NCBI GenBank assembly: GCA_963702165.1
Contig: OY969722.1
Coordinates: forward strand, 2,604,001 to 2,668,000
Length of the DNA: 64,000 nucleotides
Reading direction: 5' to 3'
DNA from: Terrimesophilobacter sp963702165
Lineage (GTDB): Bacteria; Actinomycetota; Actinomycetes; Actinomycetales; Microbacteriaceae
In this document: piece by piece, positions 1 through 8,077 of the stretch
How the letters are laid out: the number at the start of each line of letters is the position of its first letter
How positions within the stretch are numbered: the stretch's first letter is position 1
Position numbers and translations under genes: made by a program
The notes under the pieces: model-generated
Told to the model about the DNA's origin: nothing
The model's input: the letters and a program-made list of their open reading frames with translations, nothing else
The model's database searches: none

Positions 1-480
1 GCCGCGCCGGTCGCGGTCGGCGCGCATCCGTTCCTCCGGGTCGGCGATGCGCCGATCGAGGAGCTCACCCTCACGGTCGACGCGTCGACACTGTTCGAGG
101 TCGATGAGCGAATGAACCCGACACGCGAGGTGCCGGTCGATGACACCGACTACGACCTGCGCGCCGGTCGCCTGGTCGGGGAGCTCGAACTGGATGTCGC
201 GTTCGGCGCCGTGAGCACTGACGACGACGCCATCGCCCACCACCGGCTGACCGCGCCCGACGGCCGGTACACGGAGCTGTGGCAGGGGCCGGAGTTCGGC
301 TGGGTGCAGGCGTTCACGACCCGCGATTACCCGCGACCGGACGGTGCCGGGGTCGCAGTCGCGATTGAGCCGATGTCGGCGCCGCCGGACGCGTTCAACT
401 CCGGCGACGGGGTGCGCTGGCTGGAGCCGGATGAGTCATGGGAGGCGATGTGGGGAATCCGCAGAGGGGTGCGGAGTTGA
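1..480 (+). CDS. Aldose 1-epimerase family protein, C-terminal part (5' end outside window)
   Basis: The reading frame is open from base 1 and ends at TGA 478-480, so about 159 C-terminal residues are present. The early motif VGAHPFLRVG contains the catalytic-region His of galactose mutarotase-like proteins. The tail, with an AIEPMSAPPDAFNSGDGVRWLEP segment read in two halves (AIEPMSAPPDAF, then NSGDGVRWLEP), matches the C-terminal beta-strands of this family, which interconvert alpha and beta anomers of hexoses in the cytoplasm. The gene overlaps the next one by four bases, suggesting co-transcription. The N-terminal half and the exact sugar specificity cannot be seen. Confidence 0.85.
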   Translation, partial: AAPVAVGAHPFLRVGDAPIEELTLTVDASTLFEVDERMNPTREVPVDDTDYDLRAGRLVGELELDVAFGAVSTDDDAIAHHRLTAPDGRYTELWQGPEFGWVQAFTTRDYPRPDGAGVAVAIEPMSAPPDAFNSGDGVRWLEPDESWEAMWGIRRGVRS

Positions 481-1535
481 GTCAGGAACCGACCGCCGGC
501 GACCTACGGCGCTGGAAGCGCTACCTCGCGGCCGAACGCGCCGAAGGCGCCGTGTACCGTGACCTTGCCGCGCGCCGGGAGGGCGAGGAGCGGGAGATCC
601 TGCTCGCGCTCGCCGAAGCGGAGAAGCGGCACGAGGCGCACTGGGTGGCACTGCTCGGGGAGCACGCCGAGTCGGTGCCGAGTCACGGTGACCTGCGCAC
701 CCGGATGCTGGGCTGGCTGGCCCGCCGGTTCGGCTCTGTCTTCGTGCTGGCACTCGCGCAGCGGGCCGAGACGCGTTCACCGTACGAGTCGGAGCGCGAT
801 GCGACCCCGAGCATGGCGGCGGACGAGCGCATCCACGGCGAGGTGGTGAAGGCGCTGGCCGAGCGCGGACGCAACCGCATCTCTGGCACTTTCCGCGCTG
901 CGGTGTTCGGCGCCAACGACGGTCTGGTGAGCAACCTCGCGCTTGTGCTGGGTGTTGGCGCGACGGGGGTTTCGGCTCAGTTCGTGCTGGTCACCGGCAT
1001 CGCGGGGCTTCTCGCGGGGGCGCTGTCGATGGGCGCGGGGGAGTACGTCTCGGTGAGCTCGCAGCGGGAGCTGTTGGACGCATCCGAGCCCGACCCCGCT
1101 TCGCGCGGCGCCATCCCCGCGCTCGACGTGAACGCGAACGAGCTCGCGCTGGTCTATCGGGCGCGCGGGATGGGCGCCGAGGAGGCGCAGGAACTGGCGA
1201 ACTCGGTCCTGGGCGGGGCGGACATGGGCTCAGTGCGGGAACGCACCAGCGACGTCGTGGGAACCGGGATGCGCGCGGCGATCTCGTCCTTCTTCTTCTT
1301 CGCCGGCGGTGCGATCATCCCGGTCATCCCGTACCTGTTCGGCGTCGGCGGATTCGCTGCGATCATCACCTCTGCGGTGCTGGTGGGCATCGCGCTGCTG
1401 GCGACCGGGGCGGTCGTCGGGGTGCTGTCCGGGGCGTCGCCGCTGAAGCGTGCGCTGCGCCAGCTGGCGATCGGGTACGCGGCGGCCGCGGTCACGTACG
1501 GGCTGGGGCTGCTGGTCGGGCCGTTGCTGAGCTAG
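477..1535 (+). CDS. Ferritin-like domain fused to VIT1/CCC1 membrane domain (iron/manganese transporter)
   Basis: About 352 aa. Residues 1-140 form a helical ferritin/rubrerythrin-like domain with Glu/His motifs (AERAEGAVYRDL; EAEKRHEAHW). The rest is a VIT1/CCC1 domain beginning at FGANDGLVSNLALVLGV, with about five hydrophobic segments. Such fusions are known to sense or bind iron at the N-terminus and move Fe or Mn out of the cytoplasm through the membrane part. I prefer the TTG start at 477, which overlaps the upstream TGA and has AGGGG-type purines 8-12 bases before it. An in-frame ATG at 438 and GTG at 450 are alternatives. The four-base overlap suggests coupling with the epimerase gene, though no functional link is obvious. 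Confidence 0.85.
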   Translation: MSQEPTAGDLRRWKRYLAAERAEGAVYRDLAARREGEEREILLALAEAEKRHEAHWVALLGEHAESVPSHGDLRTRMLGWLARRFGSVFVLALAQRAETRSPYESERDATPSMAADERIHGEVVKALAERGRNRISGTFRAAVFGANDGLVSNLALVLGVGATGVSAQFVLVTGIAGLLAGALSMGAGEYVSVSSQRELLDASEPDPASRGAIPALDVNANELALVYRARGMGAEEAQELANSVLGGADMGSVRERTSDVVGTGMRAAISSFFFFAGGAIIPVIPYLFGVGGFAAIITSAVLVGIALLATGAVVGVLSGASPLKRALRQLAIGYAAAAVTYGLGLLVGPLLS

Positions 1536-1596
1536 CAGCCCGCGCTTCCGAGAGGTCGCAAGTGGCCCCTGCCTGGCGCGCGGAGGCCCATTTCCG

Positions 1597-1632
1597 CGCG
1601 CGAGCTTCCCGGTGGTCGAGCCTGTCGAGACC
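1597..1632 (+). repeat. 36-nt intergenic repeat, copy 1
   Basis: The sequence CGCGCGAGCTTC.CGGTGGTCGAGC.TGTCGAGACC occurs here and again at 1692-1727 with two mismatches. Both copies lie between the converging VIT1-like and antiporter genes. Its core (GGTGGTCGAGC.TGTCGAGACC) resembles a short intergenic repeat I associate with Microbacteriaceae genomes; that association is from memory. Confidence 0.7.
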
Positions 1633-1691
1633 TTGCGCGGGTGTATTTGCCTCGCGCGGGTCGAATTTGACCAGCGCGTGGGTGTTTGACC

Positions 1692-1727
1692 CGCGCGAGC
1701 TTCTCGGTGGTCGAGCTTGTCGAGACC
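1692..1727 (+). repeat. 36-nt intergenic repeat, copy 2
   Basis: Second copy of the element at 1597-1632, same orientation, 95 bases downstream, and directly adjoining the antiporter stop codon at 1730. The spacer between the copies is itself rich in GCGCGGGT-like words. This is possibly a terminator or REP-like element for the convergent pair. Confidence 0.7.
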
Positions 1728-1729
1728 CC

Positions 1730-2704
1730 TCAGATCCGTGTCGCCAGCAGGTACACGAGGTACACCAGGTACACCGCGATCATGGCCACGCCCTCGTAGC
1801 GGTTGATGCCCCGCCTCGTGAGGAACAGCGGGACACACGCGATCACCACCGCCGTCATCACCGGGATGTCGATGAACGCGAGTGCCGGACTGACCGGGAT
1901 GCCGCCGCTCGGCACGAGTGCGGTGACGCCCAGGATGAGCAGGATGTTGTAGGTGCTGCTGCCGATCAGGTTGCCGATGGCGATATTGCGCTCGCCGCGC
2001 ACGGTGGCGACGATCGCGGTCACCAGCTCGGGCGCCGACGTGCCGATAGCGACCACGGTGAGGCCGATGAAGGCATCCGACGCGCCGATCAGCTGCGCCA
2101 ACTGCACCGCGCCATCGACCAGCCATTGCGCGCCGACCACGATGATGATGATGCCGCCGAGGAGCGCCGTCAAATTGACCCAGAACTCCCGGCGGCCCGC
2201 GCGCGGACGGGCAGGGACCGCGAACTCCTGCGAGAACTCGCGCCGGACCGCGGCGCTTTGCACTCGCGCGCTCCTTACGACGAGCACCGTGTAGCCGATC
2301 GCGAGCAGCACCATGATGCCGCCGTCGACCCGGCTGAGTTCACCGTCGAAGCCCATGAACAGCAGGGTGAGCGCGGCGATCACCATCGACGGCAGGTCGA
2401 GGCGGAGGGTCGTCAGCTCGAACTTCAGCGGATGCAGTACCGCGGTGAGTCCGAGGATGAGGAGCAGGTTGACGATGTTAGTGCCGGCGATGTTGCCGAC
2501 CGCGATGGCGCCGTTGCCCTGAAGGCCGGCCTCGATGCCGACCGCGAGTTCGGGAAAGCTCGTTCCGATGGAGACGACGGTGAGACCGACGACGATGGGG
2601 GAGATGCCGAGCATCGCGGCGATGCGCGAGCCGCCCCGCACGAGCAGTTCCGAGCCGACGATGAGCACGGCAAGCCCGAGCAGGAAGAGCCCGAGCGCCA
2701 ACAT
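1730..2704 (-). CDS. Calcium/sodium antiporter, CaCA superfamily (YrbG type)
   Basis: 324 aa, nearly all hydrophobic, with the two internal alpha-repeats of the Ca2+/cation antiporter superfamily. The first signature is GTSFPELAVG near residue 47 and the second is GTSAPELVTAI near residue 217; the acidic residues in these motifs bind the cation. About ten membrane segments are expected, with a charged cytoplasmic loop near residues 150-175. The length is normal for the prokaryotic YrbG branch. It is a monocistronic gene transcribed toward the VIT1-like gene. The ion specificity (Ca2+ or another cation, against Na+ or H+) is not readable from sequence. Confidence 0.9.
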   Translation of the reverse strand: MLALGLFLLGLAVLIVGSELLVRGGSRIAAMLGISPIVVGLTVVSIGTSFPELAVGIEAGLQGNGAIAVGNIAGTNIVNLLLILGLTAVLHPLKFELTTLRLDLPSMVIAALTLLFMGFDGELSRVDGGIMVLLAIGYTVLVVRSARVQSAAVRREFSQEFAVPARPRAGRREFWVNLTALLGGIIIIVVGAQWLVDGAVQLAQLIGASDAFIGLTVVAIGTSAPELVTAIVATVRGERNIAIGNLIGSSTYNILLILGVTALVPSGGIPVSPALAFIDIPVMTAVVIACVPLFLTRRGINRYEGVAMIAVYLVYLVYLLATRI

Positions 2705-2743
2705 GGCCCGATTGTAGGGGGGCGCGTGGGGAGACGTCGTCGG

Positions 2744-2816
2744 TGGGCCCCGTGGGGCTCGAACCCACGACCCGCGGATTAAAAGTCCGCTGCTCTGCCA
2801 ACTGAGCTAGAGGCCC
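2744..2816 (-). tRNA. tRNA-Lys (anticodon UUU)
   Basis: 73 nt that fold as a complete cloverleaf on the minus strand. The acceptor stem pairs GGGCCTC with GGGGCCC (one G-U). The anticodon stem is GCGGA/TCCGC around the loop CTTTTAA, giving anticodon TTT, and the T arm is GTGGG-TTCGAGC-CCCAC. The discriminator base is A. CCA is not encoded. Confidence 0.96.
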
Positions 2817-2894
2817 GCACCAATCAAATCTACAGCGTCGCATCCGCTCGACCGCACCGATCCGCGCTCAGGCGGTCGAACTAGGCTGTCGACG

Positions 2895-3521
2895 ATGAGC
2901 CAGTTCCACAAGCCGACCAAGTTCCCGGGCGAGGTCTTCGAGTACCTGCAGGGCGGGGACGACCCTGCCCACATCAGCCGCGTCGCGCATGAGACGGCGG
3001 AGGCGCTGCTCTCGCGCGTCCGTGAGCATCCGGATGCCGCGGTCGTCGACCGTCTTGTCGCCTTCACCGACGAGCACGGCATCGACGCGATCGCCGAGCT
3101 GTGGTCGCGCTCGAGCCCGCGCAGCCTGCCCGGCGCGCTGTGGCGGATCTACCTGATGCGAGCGCTCATCCGGCAGGACCCGCACGGCTCCAGCCTGCTC
3201 TACCAGCGCGGTGTCGACGAGGCCGGCGGCATCGACGAGGTGGTCGCCGGGGCGACCGCGCCGACCGGGCCCGAGCAGATCATCGAGCTGGCCGACCGCA
3301 TCCTGCGCGGGCTGTTCGAGGGGGACTTCGCCGTCGCACTCGACCGGGCCGCGGCGTTCTGTCGGATCAGCTCTGCCGGGGCGGCGAGCATCGCCGACGA
3401 CCTCGAGAACACCGAGCCAGAGCGCGCGAGCGCCCTCACCACGAAGGCGCTGCGCTTCTCGCAGACCGCCCAGGAACTCACCGGCTGCGCCCGCCTGTGG
3501 CGCTCCGGCTCCCTCGACTAA
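2895..3521 (+). CDS. Conserved hypothetical protein, helical, unknown function
   Basis: 208 aa with no signal peptide or membrane segment. The composition is mostly alpha-helical and Ala/Leu/Glu-rich, with acidic patches. I do not recognise a catalytic motif. The ATG at 2895 follows a weak purine stretch and is the only good start. The gene stands alone between tRNA-Lys and the end of the pst operon. Its TAA stop is part of the 89-nt palindromic repeat at 3519-3607, so that element abuts the gene exactly. Actinobacterial core context suggests a conserved housekeeping or regulatory protein, but no function is proposed. Confidence 0.75.
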   Translation: MSQFHKPTKFPGEVFEYLQGGDDPAHISRVAHETAEALLSRVREHPDAAVVDRLVAFTDEHGIDAIAELWSRSSPRSLPGALWRIYLMRALIRQDPHGSSLLYQRGVDEAGGIDEVVAGATAPTGPEQIIELADRILRGLFEGDFAVALDRAAAFCRISSAGAASIADDLENTEPERASALTTKALRFSQTAQELTGCARLWRSGSLD

Positions 3522-3607
3522 CCCATCTCAAGGAAATTCGGAGCGTCATGGCCCCGGATGCCCGAGTCCACCCGCCGGGCGGCTCGGATCTCCTTGAAAC
3601 GGGTTAA
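3519..3607. repeat. 89-nt palindromic intergenic element, copy 1
   Basis: The ends are inverted repeats: TAACCCATCTCAAGGA at the left and TCCTTGAAACGGGTTAA at the right, with an inner GC-rich hairpin (CCGAG...CTCGG around CCCGCCGGGCGG). The reverse complement of this copy shares a 23-nt terminus exactly with the copy at 19708-19796 and has the same total length. It sits between converging genes (hypothetical protein and pstB), so a bidirectional terminator or a REP/MITE-like element is likely. Confidence 0.8.
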
Positions 3608-3691
3608 ACCGGGGACGGTTCTGGGAAAGACGTTGGAAAGAGGAGTCTGGGAATACCTGTCGGAAAGGGGCCGTTAGACTCTTTTGTGGCC

Positions 3692-3763
3692 GGGCCGCAG
3701 TAACCCCGGGCTCCACAATTCGCCGCTTCGAGCGGCCTCGCGCCGAGAGGCGTTCTGCGGCCC
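3692..3763. repeat. Nested inverted repeats downstream of pstB
   Basis: GGGCCGCAG at 3692-3700 pairs with CTGCGGCCC at 3755-3763. Inside lies a tight hairpin, CCGCTTCGAGCGG at 3723-3735, and a CCTCG...CGAGAGG pair. No open frame here looks coding. It could be a terminator structure or a small structured RNA. Confidence 0.5.
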
Positions 3764-3788
3764 GCCAACTTCTTCCTCCGGCATTCCG

Positions 3789-3844
3789 ATGACGTTTGTG
3801 TCATCCGACGGCGAACGTTCGGCCTCGAATGGCACAAACGTCGT
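3789..3844. terminator. Inverted repeat just past pstB stop, candidate terminator
   Basis: GACGTTTGTG at 3791-3800 pairs with CACAAACGTC at 3833-3842, about 20 bases past the pstB stop codon on the minus strand. It is a candidate end point for the pst transcript. No clear U-tract is seen, as is common in actinobacteria. Confidence 0.5.
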
Positions 3845-3864
3845 CGAAAGCCCCGCGGGCGGGA

Positions 3865-4644
3865 TCAGCCGAACTTGCCGGAGACGTAGTCCTCAGTGGC
3901 CTGCACGCTCGGGTTCGAGAAGATCGTCGTGGTGTCGTCGTACTCGATGAGCTTGCCCGGCTTGCCCGTGCCCGCGATGTTGAAGAACGCGGTGCGGTCG
4001 GAGACGCGGGATGCCTGCTGCATGTTGTGCGTGACGATGACGATCGTGTACTCGGTCTTCAGCTCCTCGATCAGGTCCTCGATCGCGAGGGTCGAGATCG
4101 GGTCGAGCGCGGAGCACGGCTCGTCCATCAGCAGTACGTCGGGGGAGACGGCGATCGCCCGGGCGATGCACAGGCGCTGCTGCTGCCCGCCGGAGAGGCC
4201 GGAGCCGGGCCGGTCCAGCCGATCCTTGACCTCGTTCCACAGGTTGGCGCCGCGCAGCGACTTCTCGACCAGGTCGTCGGAGTCCGACTTGGCCATCTTG
4301 CGGTTGTTCAACCGCACGCCCGCCAGCACGTTCTCACGGATCGACATCGTCGGGAACGGGTTCGGCCGCTGGAACACCATGCCGACCTGCCGTCGCACCA
4401 GCACCGGATCGACGCCCGCCTGGTACAGGTTCGCGCCGTCGATGAGCACCTCACCGTCAACGTACGCGCCGGGGATGACCTCATGCATCCGGTTCAGAGT
4501 CCGGATGAATGTCGACTTGCCGCAACCGGACGGACCGATGAACGCGGTCACACTGCGCGGCTCGATGTTCAGGGTCACGCCCTCCACGGCCTTGAACTTG
4601 CCGTAGTAGACGTCGAGGTCGCGTACTTCAATGCGCTTGGACAA
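3865..4644 (-). CDS. pstB: Phosphate ABC transporter ATP-binding protein PstB
   Basis: 259 aa when started at TTG 4644, which has an AAGGAAA ribosome site 8 bases upstream and gives the usual PstB N-terminus (SKRIEVRDLDVYYG). The Walker A is GPSGCGKS, the signature is GLSGGQQQRLC, the Walker B ends MDEPCSALDP, and the H-loop is in VTHNMQQ. PstB couples ATP hydrolysis to phosphate import through PstA/PstC at the inner face of the membrane. It is the last gene of pstS-pstC-pstA-pstB, 14 bases after pstA. The open frame extends upstream into pstA, but that extension lacks family similarity. Confidence 0.96.
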   Translation of the reverse strand: MSKRIEVRDLDVYYGKFKAVEGVTLNIEPRSVTAFIGPSGCGKSTFIRTLNRMHEVIPGAYVDGEVLIDGANLYQAGVDPVLVRRQVGMVFQRPNPFPTMSIRENVLAGVRLNNRKMAKSDSDDLVEKSLRGANLWNEVKDRLDRPGSGLSGGQQQRLCIARAIAVSPDVLLMDEPCSALDPISTLAIEDLIEELKTEYTIVIVTHNMQQASRVSDRTAFFNIAGTGKPGKLIEYDDTTTIFSNPSVQATEDYVSGKFG

Positions 4645-4658
4645 AAGGGTTTCCTTAC

Positions 4659-5738
4659 CTATCGGCCCGTCTTGGGGGCGAAGACTCTGGCGATGAGGCG
4701 CGCGGCGAGGTTGAGCGCCATCACGATGAGGATGAGCGTCAGGGCGCCAGCCCACGCGCGGTCGAGGTACGCCTGCGGAACGGTTCCCTGACTGACGTAC
4801 TGGTTGTAGACCATGACCGGCAGGCTCTGCATCCGGCCCTCGAACATGTTGTAGTTGAGGTTGTTGGTGAAGCCGGCTGCGATCAGCAGCGGTGCGGTTT
4901 CGCCGATGACACGCGCGATGGCGAGCATCACACCGGTCATGATGCCGGCGATCGAGGTCGGCAGCACAACCTTTAGAATCGTGAGCCACTTCGGCACACC
5001 CAGTGCGTAGGCCGCCTCGCGCAGCTCGTTTGGTACGAGCTTCAGCATGTCCTCGGAGGAGCGCACAACGACAGGGATCATCAGCACCGACAACGCGATG
5101 GCGCCCGCGATGCCGAGCTTGATGCCGGGTCCGAAGAAGATCGCGAACAGCGAGTAGGCGAACAGGCCGGCGACGATCGACGGGATGCCGGTCATCACAT
5201 CGACGAAGAAGGTGATGGCGCGAGCGAGCGGACCGCGACCGTACTCGACCAGGTAGATCGAGGTCATCAGGCCGATCGGCACGGAGATGACTGCAGCGGT
5301 GAGGGTCATCAGCACGGTGCCGACGATCGCGTGCACTGCGCCACCGCCGGCGCCGACGATGTTGCGCATCGAGTAGGTGAAGAACTCGATGTCGAACCGG
5401 TTGGAACCGTTCGTCACCACCGTGAACACGAGCGAGACCAGCGGCAGCAGGGCGAGCAGGAAGGCGCCGCCGACCATAGCGGTGACCAGCCGGTCCTTGG
5501 CCTTACGGGAGCCCTCGATCAGGAAGGACACGACGTAGATCACGATCGTGTACAGGATGGCCCCGACGATGAGCGCCCCGACGATGTTGTATTCGCCGTT
5601 CTGGGCGTTCGACAGCAACCAGAACGCGACGAGGGCGACGAGCGCCGACCCGGCGAGAATCAGCCACGGTGTGCGCTTGGCAAGTAGCCCGGCGGAGTAC
5701 GGGTTGTCGACCCGGATGTCGGCGGTGAGCTGCGTCAT
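4659..5738 (-). CDS. pstA: Phosphate ABC transporter permease PstA
   Basis: 359 aa. The start ATG at 5738 overlaps the pstC stop by one base (TGATG), indicating translational coupling. There are two N-terminal hydrophobic segments before the conserved permease core, then the binding-protein-dependent permease region with the EAA-like loop (ELREAAYALGVPKWLTI) that contacts PstB. The protein is a polytopic inner-membrane subunit forming the phosphate channel with PstC. The N-terminal extension of about 90 residues makes it longer than E. coli PstA but is usual in actinobacteria. Confidence 0.96.
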   Translation of the reverse strand: MTQLTADIRVDNPYSAGLLAKRTPWLILAGSALVALVAFWLLSNAQNGEYNIVGALIVGAILYTIVIYVVSFLIEGSRKAKDRLVTAMVGGAFLLALLPLVSLVFTVVTNGSNRFDIEFFTYSMRNIVGAGGGAVHAIVGTVLMTLTAAVISVPIGLMTSIYLVEYGRGPLARAITFFVDVMTGIPSIVAGLFAYSLFAIFFGPGIKLGIAGAIALSVLMIPVVVRSSEDMLKLVPNELREAAYALGVPKWLTILKVVLPTSIAGIMTGVMLAIARVIGETAPLLIAAGFTNNLNYNMFEGRMQSLPVMVYNQYVSQGTVPQAYLDRAWAGALTLILIVMALNLAARLIARVFAPKTGR

Positions 5739-6688
5739 CAGTTCGCTCCCGAGAATTCTTTGCGGCGGTTGATGATCCAGCGGGCGATCATGTTGACGAT
5801 GAGGGTGATCGCGAACAGGATCAGGCCGGTTGCGATCAGCAGGTTGGTGTTGAGCCCGAACGCCTCCGGGAAGCGCAACGCGATGTTCGCGGCGATCGTG
5901 CCCGGGTTCGACGGGGTCAGCACCGCGAGGGTGATGCCGCCGGATGCCGAGAGCACCATGGCCACGGCCATGGTCTCGCCCAGCGCTCGGCCGAGGCCGA
6001 GCATCGAGGCCGAGATGATGCCGGGACGGGCGAACGGGAGCACAGCTGTGCGGATCATCTCCCAGCGGGTGGCGCCGAGCGCGAGCGCGGCTTCCTCGTG
6101 CAGCACCGGGGTCTGCAGGAAGACCTCGCGGCACAGCGCGGTGATGATCGGCAGCACCATGACGGCGAGCACGATCGCGGCGGTGAGGATGGTGCGGCCG
6201 GTGCCGGATGCCGGCGGCGCGAACAGCGGGAACCACCCCAGGTTTTCGGTCAGCCAGGTGTAGAGCGGCTGCACTGCCGGAGCGAGCACGTTGCCGCCCC
6301 AGAGTCCGAAGACGACAGAGGGAACCGCGGCGAGCAGGTCGACGATGTAGCCGAGCCCCTGCGCGATGCGGCGGGGTGCGTAGTGCGAGATGAAGAGCGC
6401 GATCCCGATGGAGATCGGGATGGCCATGGCCAGTGCGAGCGCCGATGCCCACAGTGTGCCGAAGACGAGGGGGGCGACATAGGACCAGAACGGCTCACCG
6501 TTCAGGATCGCGATTTCCTTCGGGTCTGTGGTCAGAGCGGGAACGCTCTCCAGGACCAGGAAGCCGGCGACCGCGGCGAGGATCGCGAGGATCAGGGTGC
6601 CGGCGGTCAGCGCGCCGTTGGAGAAGATCCGATCTCCGAGGCGCTGCTTGGTTCGCGGGGCGCGGGCGGATGTTGCCGGCGAAGTCAT
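5738..6688 (-). CDS. pstC: Phosphate ABC transporter permease PstC
   Basis: 316 aa from ATG 6688, chosen because AGGGGAAA lies 9 bases upstream and the protein then begins MTSPATSARAP before the first membrane helix. An open frame extends about 33 codons further upstream into the intergenic hairpin and is unlikely to be translated. About six membrane spans are present, and the cytoplasmic EAA loop is LHEEAALALGATRWEMI. It works with PstA as the transmembrane channel. A strong hairpin at 6761-6813 lies between pstS and this gene. Confidence 0.96.
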   Translation of the reverse strand: MTSPATSARAPRTKQRLGDRIFSNGALTAGTLILAILAAVAGFLVLESVPALTTDPKEIAILNGEPFWSYVAPLVFGTLWASALALAMAIPISIGIALFISHYAPRRIAQGLGYIVDLLAAVPSVVFGLWGGNVLAPAVQPLYTWLTENLGWFPLFAPPASGTGRTILTAAIVLAVMVLPIITALCREVFLQTPVLHEEAALALGATRWEMIRTAVLPFARPGIISASMLGLGRALGETMAVAMVLSASGGITLAVLTPSNPGTIAANIALRFPEAFGLNTNLLIATGLILFAITLIVNMIARWIINRRKEFSGAN

Positions 6689-6760
6689 CTGCTCGATTTC
6701 CCCTGAGGTGCTGTGGTGGATGGAGATTGCTGGTGGGCAGTGATCTTCGTCACTGCCCCA

Positions 6761-6813
6761 GTCTGCCCGGTGCTGTGATTCTCGCACAACACGAGAGAGA
6801 GCACCGGGCAGAC
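6761..6813 (-). terminator. Hairpin between pstS and pstC, likely attenuator
   Basis: Perfect 14-bp inverted repeat, GTCTGCCCGGTGCT at 6761-6774 and AGCACCGGGCAGAC at 6800-6813, with a 25-base loop. It sits 17 bases after the pstS stop and about 70 bases before the pstC start. Such hairpins are known in binding-protein operons to make much more binding protein than permease, by partial termination or 3' end protection. Confidence 0.75.
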
Positions 6814-6829
6814 CATTGGGTGGAGCTAG

Positions 6830-7921
6830 TTACTTGATGCTGTCGACAGCGGCCTTGGCCTTCTCGTACAGGTCAGCGGAGATCGGCGCGATGCCGGCGG
6901 CCTTGGCCGCGGTGGCCTGGCCCTCATTGCTGATGACGTAGTCGAAGTATGCCTTGACGAGCTTGCCGGTTGCGGCGTCCTCGTACTCCGAGCACGCGAT
7001 GAGGTAGCTGATCAGCACGATCGGGTAGACACCAGCGGCCTCAGAGGTGCGGTCGAGCTCGATCGCGAGGTCAACCGAGTCGCGGCCCTCGACGAGCGGG
7101 CTCGCGTCGACGATCTTGGCGGCGGCCTCAGCCGAGTACTCGACGTACTCGCTGCCGACCTTCACCGCGACGGTGCCCAGGTCACCGGCGCGCGAGGCGT
7201 CGGCGTAGCCGAAGGTTCCGTTGCCGTTCTTGACTGCGTCAACGACACCGGAGGTGCCCTGAGCGGCTTCGCCACCCGGGTAGGCCCAGTCGCCGCTGAC
7301 CTCGGCGTCCCAGACCTGCGGCGCAGCTGCGCTCAGGTACTGGGCGAGGTTCTCGGTGGTGCCTGACTCGTCGGAGCGGTGAACCGGCGTGATCGCCAGG
7401 TTGGGGAGCTCGACGCCCTTGTTCTGGGACGCGATCGCCTCGTCGTTCCAGTTGGTGATGTCACCCTTCAGGATGCCGGCGATGGTCGCCGCGTCCAGGT
7501 CGAGCGAGTCGACGCCCTGGAGGTTGAAGATGATGGCGATGGGGGAGATGTAAGCGGGGATCTCCACGATCGGGGTTCCGGGGACGCACCCCGCGAAGTT
7601 GTCCTTGGCGAGCTCCTCGTCCTTGAACGCACGGTCCGAGCCGGTGAATGCGTTGCCGCCCGCGATGAAGTTGTCGCGGCCAGTGCCGGAGCCGGTGGGG
7701 TCGTACTCGACCGTGACGCCGGTGTGCTCGGTCTGGAACGCGGCAACCCACGCTTCCTGTGCCGTGCCCTGCGAGGACGCGCCGCCGCCAACCAGGGTGC
7801 CGGACAGGGTGCTCTCGTTGCCGTCGCTGCTCGCAGCAGGCTCGTTGGCTGCACACGAGGAGAGCACGATGGTGCCCGCAACTGCGATGGCAGCGATGCT
7901 GCCGAAACGCTTGATGTTCAC
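6830..7921 (-). CDS. pstS: Phosphate-binding lipoprotein PstS
   Basis: 363 aa from GTG 7921, with a GAAAGGAA ribosome site. It begins with a lipoprotein signal (basic NIKR, hydrophobic stretch, lipobox VLSSC near residue 23), so it should be tethered outside the membrane. The phosphate-binding loops typical of PstS are visible: GGGASSQ, DPTGSGTGR, GSDR and RSDESGTTEN. It captures phosphate and delivers it to PstC/PstA. It is preceded by a PHO-box-like array at about 8008-8036 and by a second pstS paralog, and followed by an attenuating hairpin. These features fit strong, phosphate-regulated expression. Confidence 0.96.
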   Translation of the reverse strand: MNIKRFGSIAAIAVAGTIVLSSCAANEPAASSDGNESTLSGTLVGGGASSQGTAQEAWVAAFQTEHTGVTVEYDPTGSGTGRDNFIAGGNAFTGSDRAFKDEELAKDNFAGCVPGTPIVEIPAYISPIAIIFNLQGVDSLDLDAATIAGILKGDITNWNDEAIASQNKGVELPNLAITPVHRSDESGTTENLAQYLSAAAPQVWDAEVSGDWAYPGGEAAQGTSGVVDAVKNGNGTFGYADASRAGDLGTVAVKVGSEYVEYSAEAAAKIVDASPLVEGRDSVDLAIELDRTSEAAGVYPIVLISYLIACSEYEDAATGKLVKAYFDYVISNEGQATAAKAAGIAPISADLYEKAKAAVDSIK

Positions 7922-8007
7922 AAGGTTCCTTTCAGGAGGATGTGATTCCAGTTCAGGGCCGGTGCTGACCCTTGATTCCTGACTCTAGGAACGGTGGTTA
8001 ACGGCAT

Positions 8008-8036
8008 TCAGGGGTAACGGTGAACGCGAGGTGAAC
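8008..8036 (-). promoter_or_regulatory. PHO box (11-nt direct repeats) upstream of pstS
   Basis: On the plus strand GGTGAAC occurs at 8019-8025 and 8030-8036, exactly 11 bases apart, with a degenerate GGGTAAC unit just before. Read on the pstS strand this is GTTCACC-N4-GTTCACC, the direct-repeat layout of actinobacterial PhoP/RegX3 boxes. It lies about 90-115 bases before the pstS start. A further GGTTAAC at 7996 could be another half-site. Confidence 0.75.
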
Positions 8037-8077
8037 GAGTCGGGAACAAGCGCCCAACCCCGCGCGGTGGGGAGCAA

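Noticed and set aside
1562..2782. Open frame of about 400 codons on the plus strand over the antiporter gene
   Set aside because: Composition is Asp/Arg/His-rich with no domain, and it runs antisense through the antiporter and the tRNA.
6689..6787. Longer PstC start at 6787
   Set aside because: The extra 33 codons run through an intergenic hairpin and have no membrane or family similarity; ATG 6688 has a good ribosome site.
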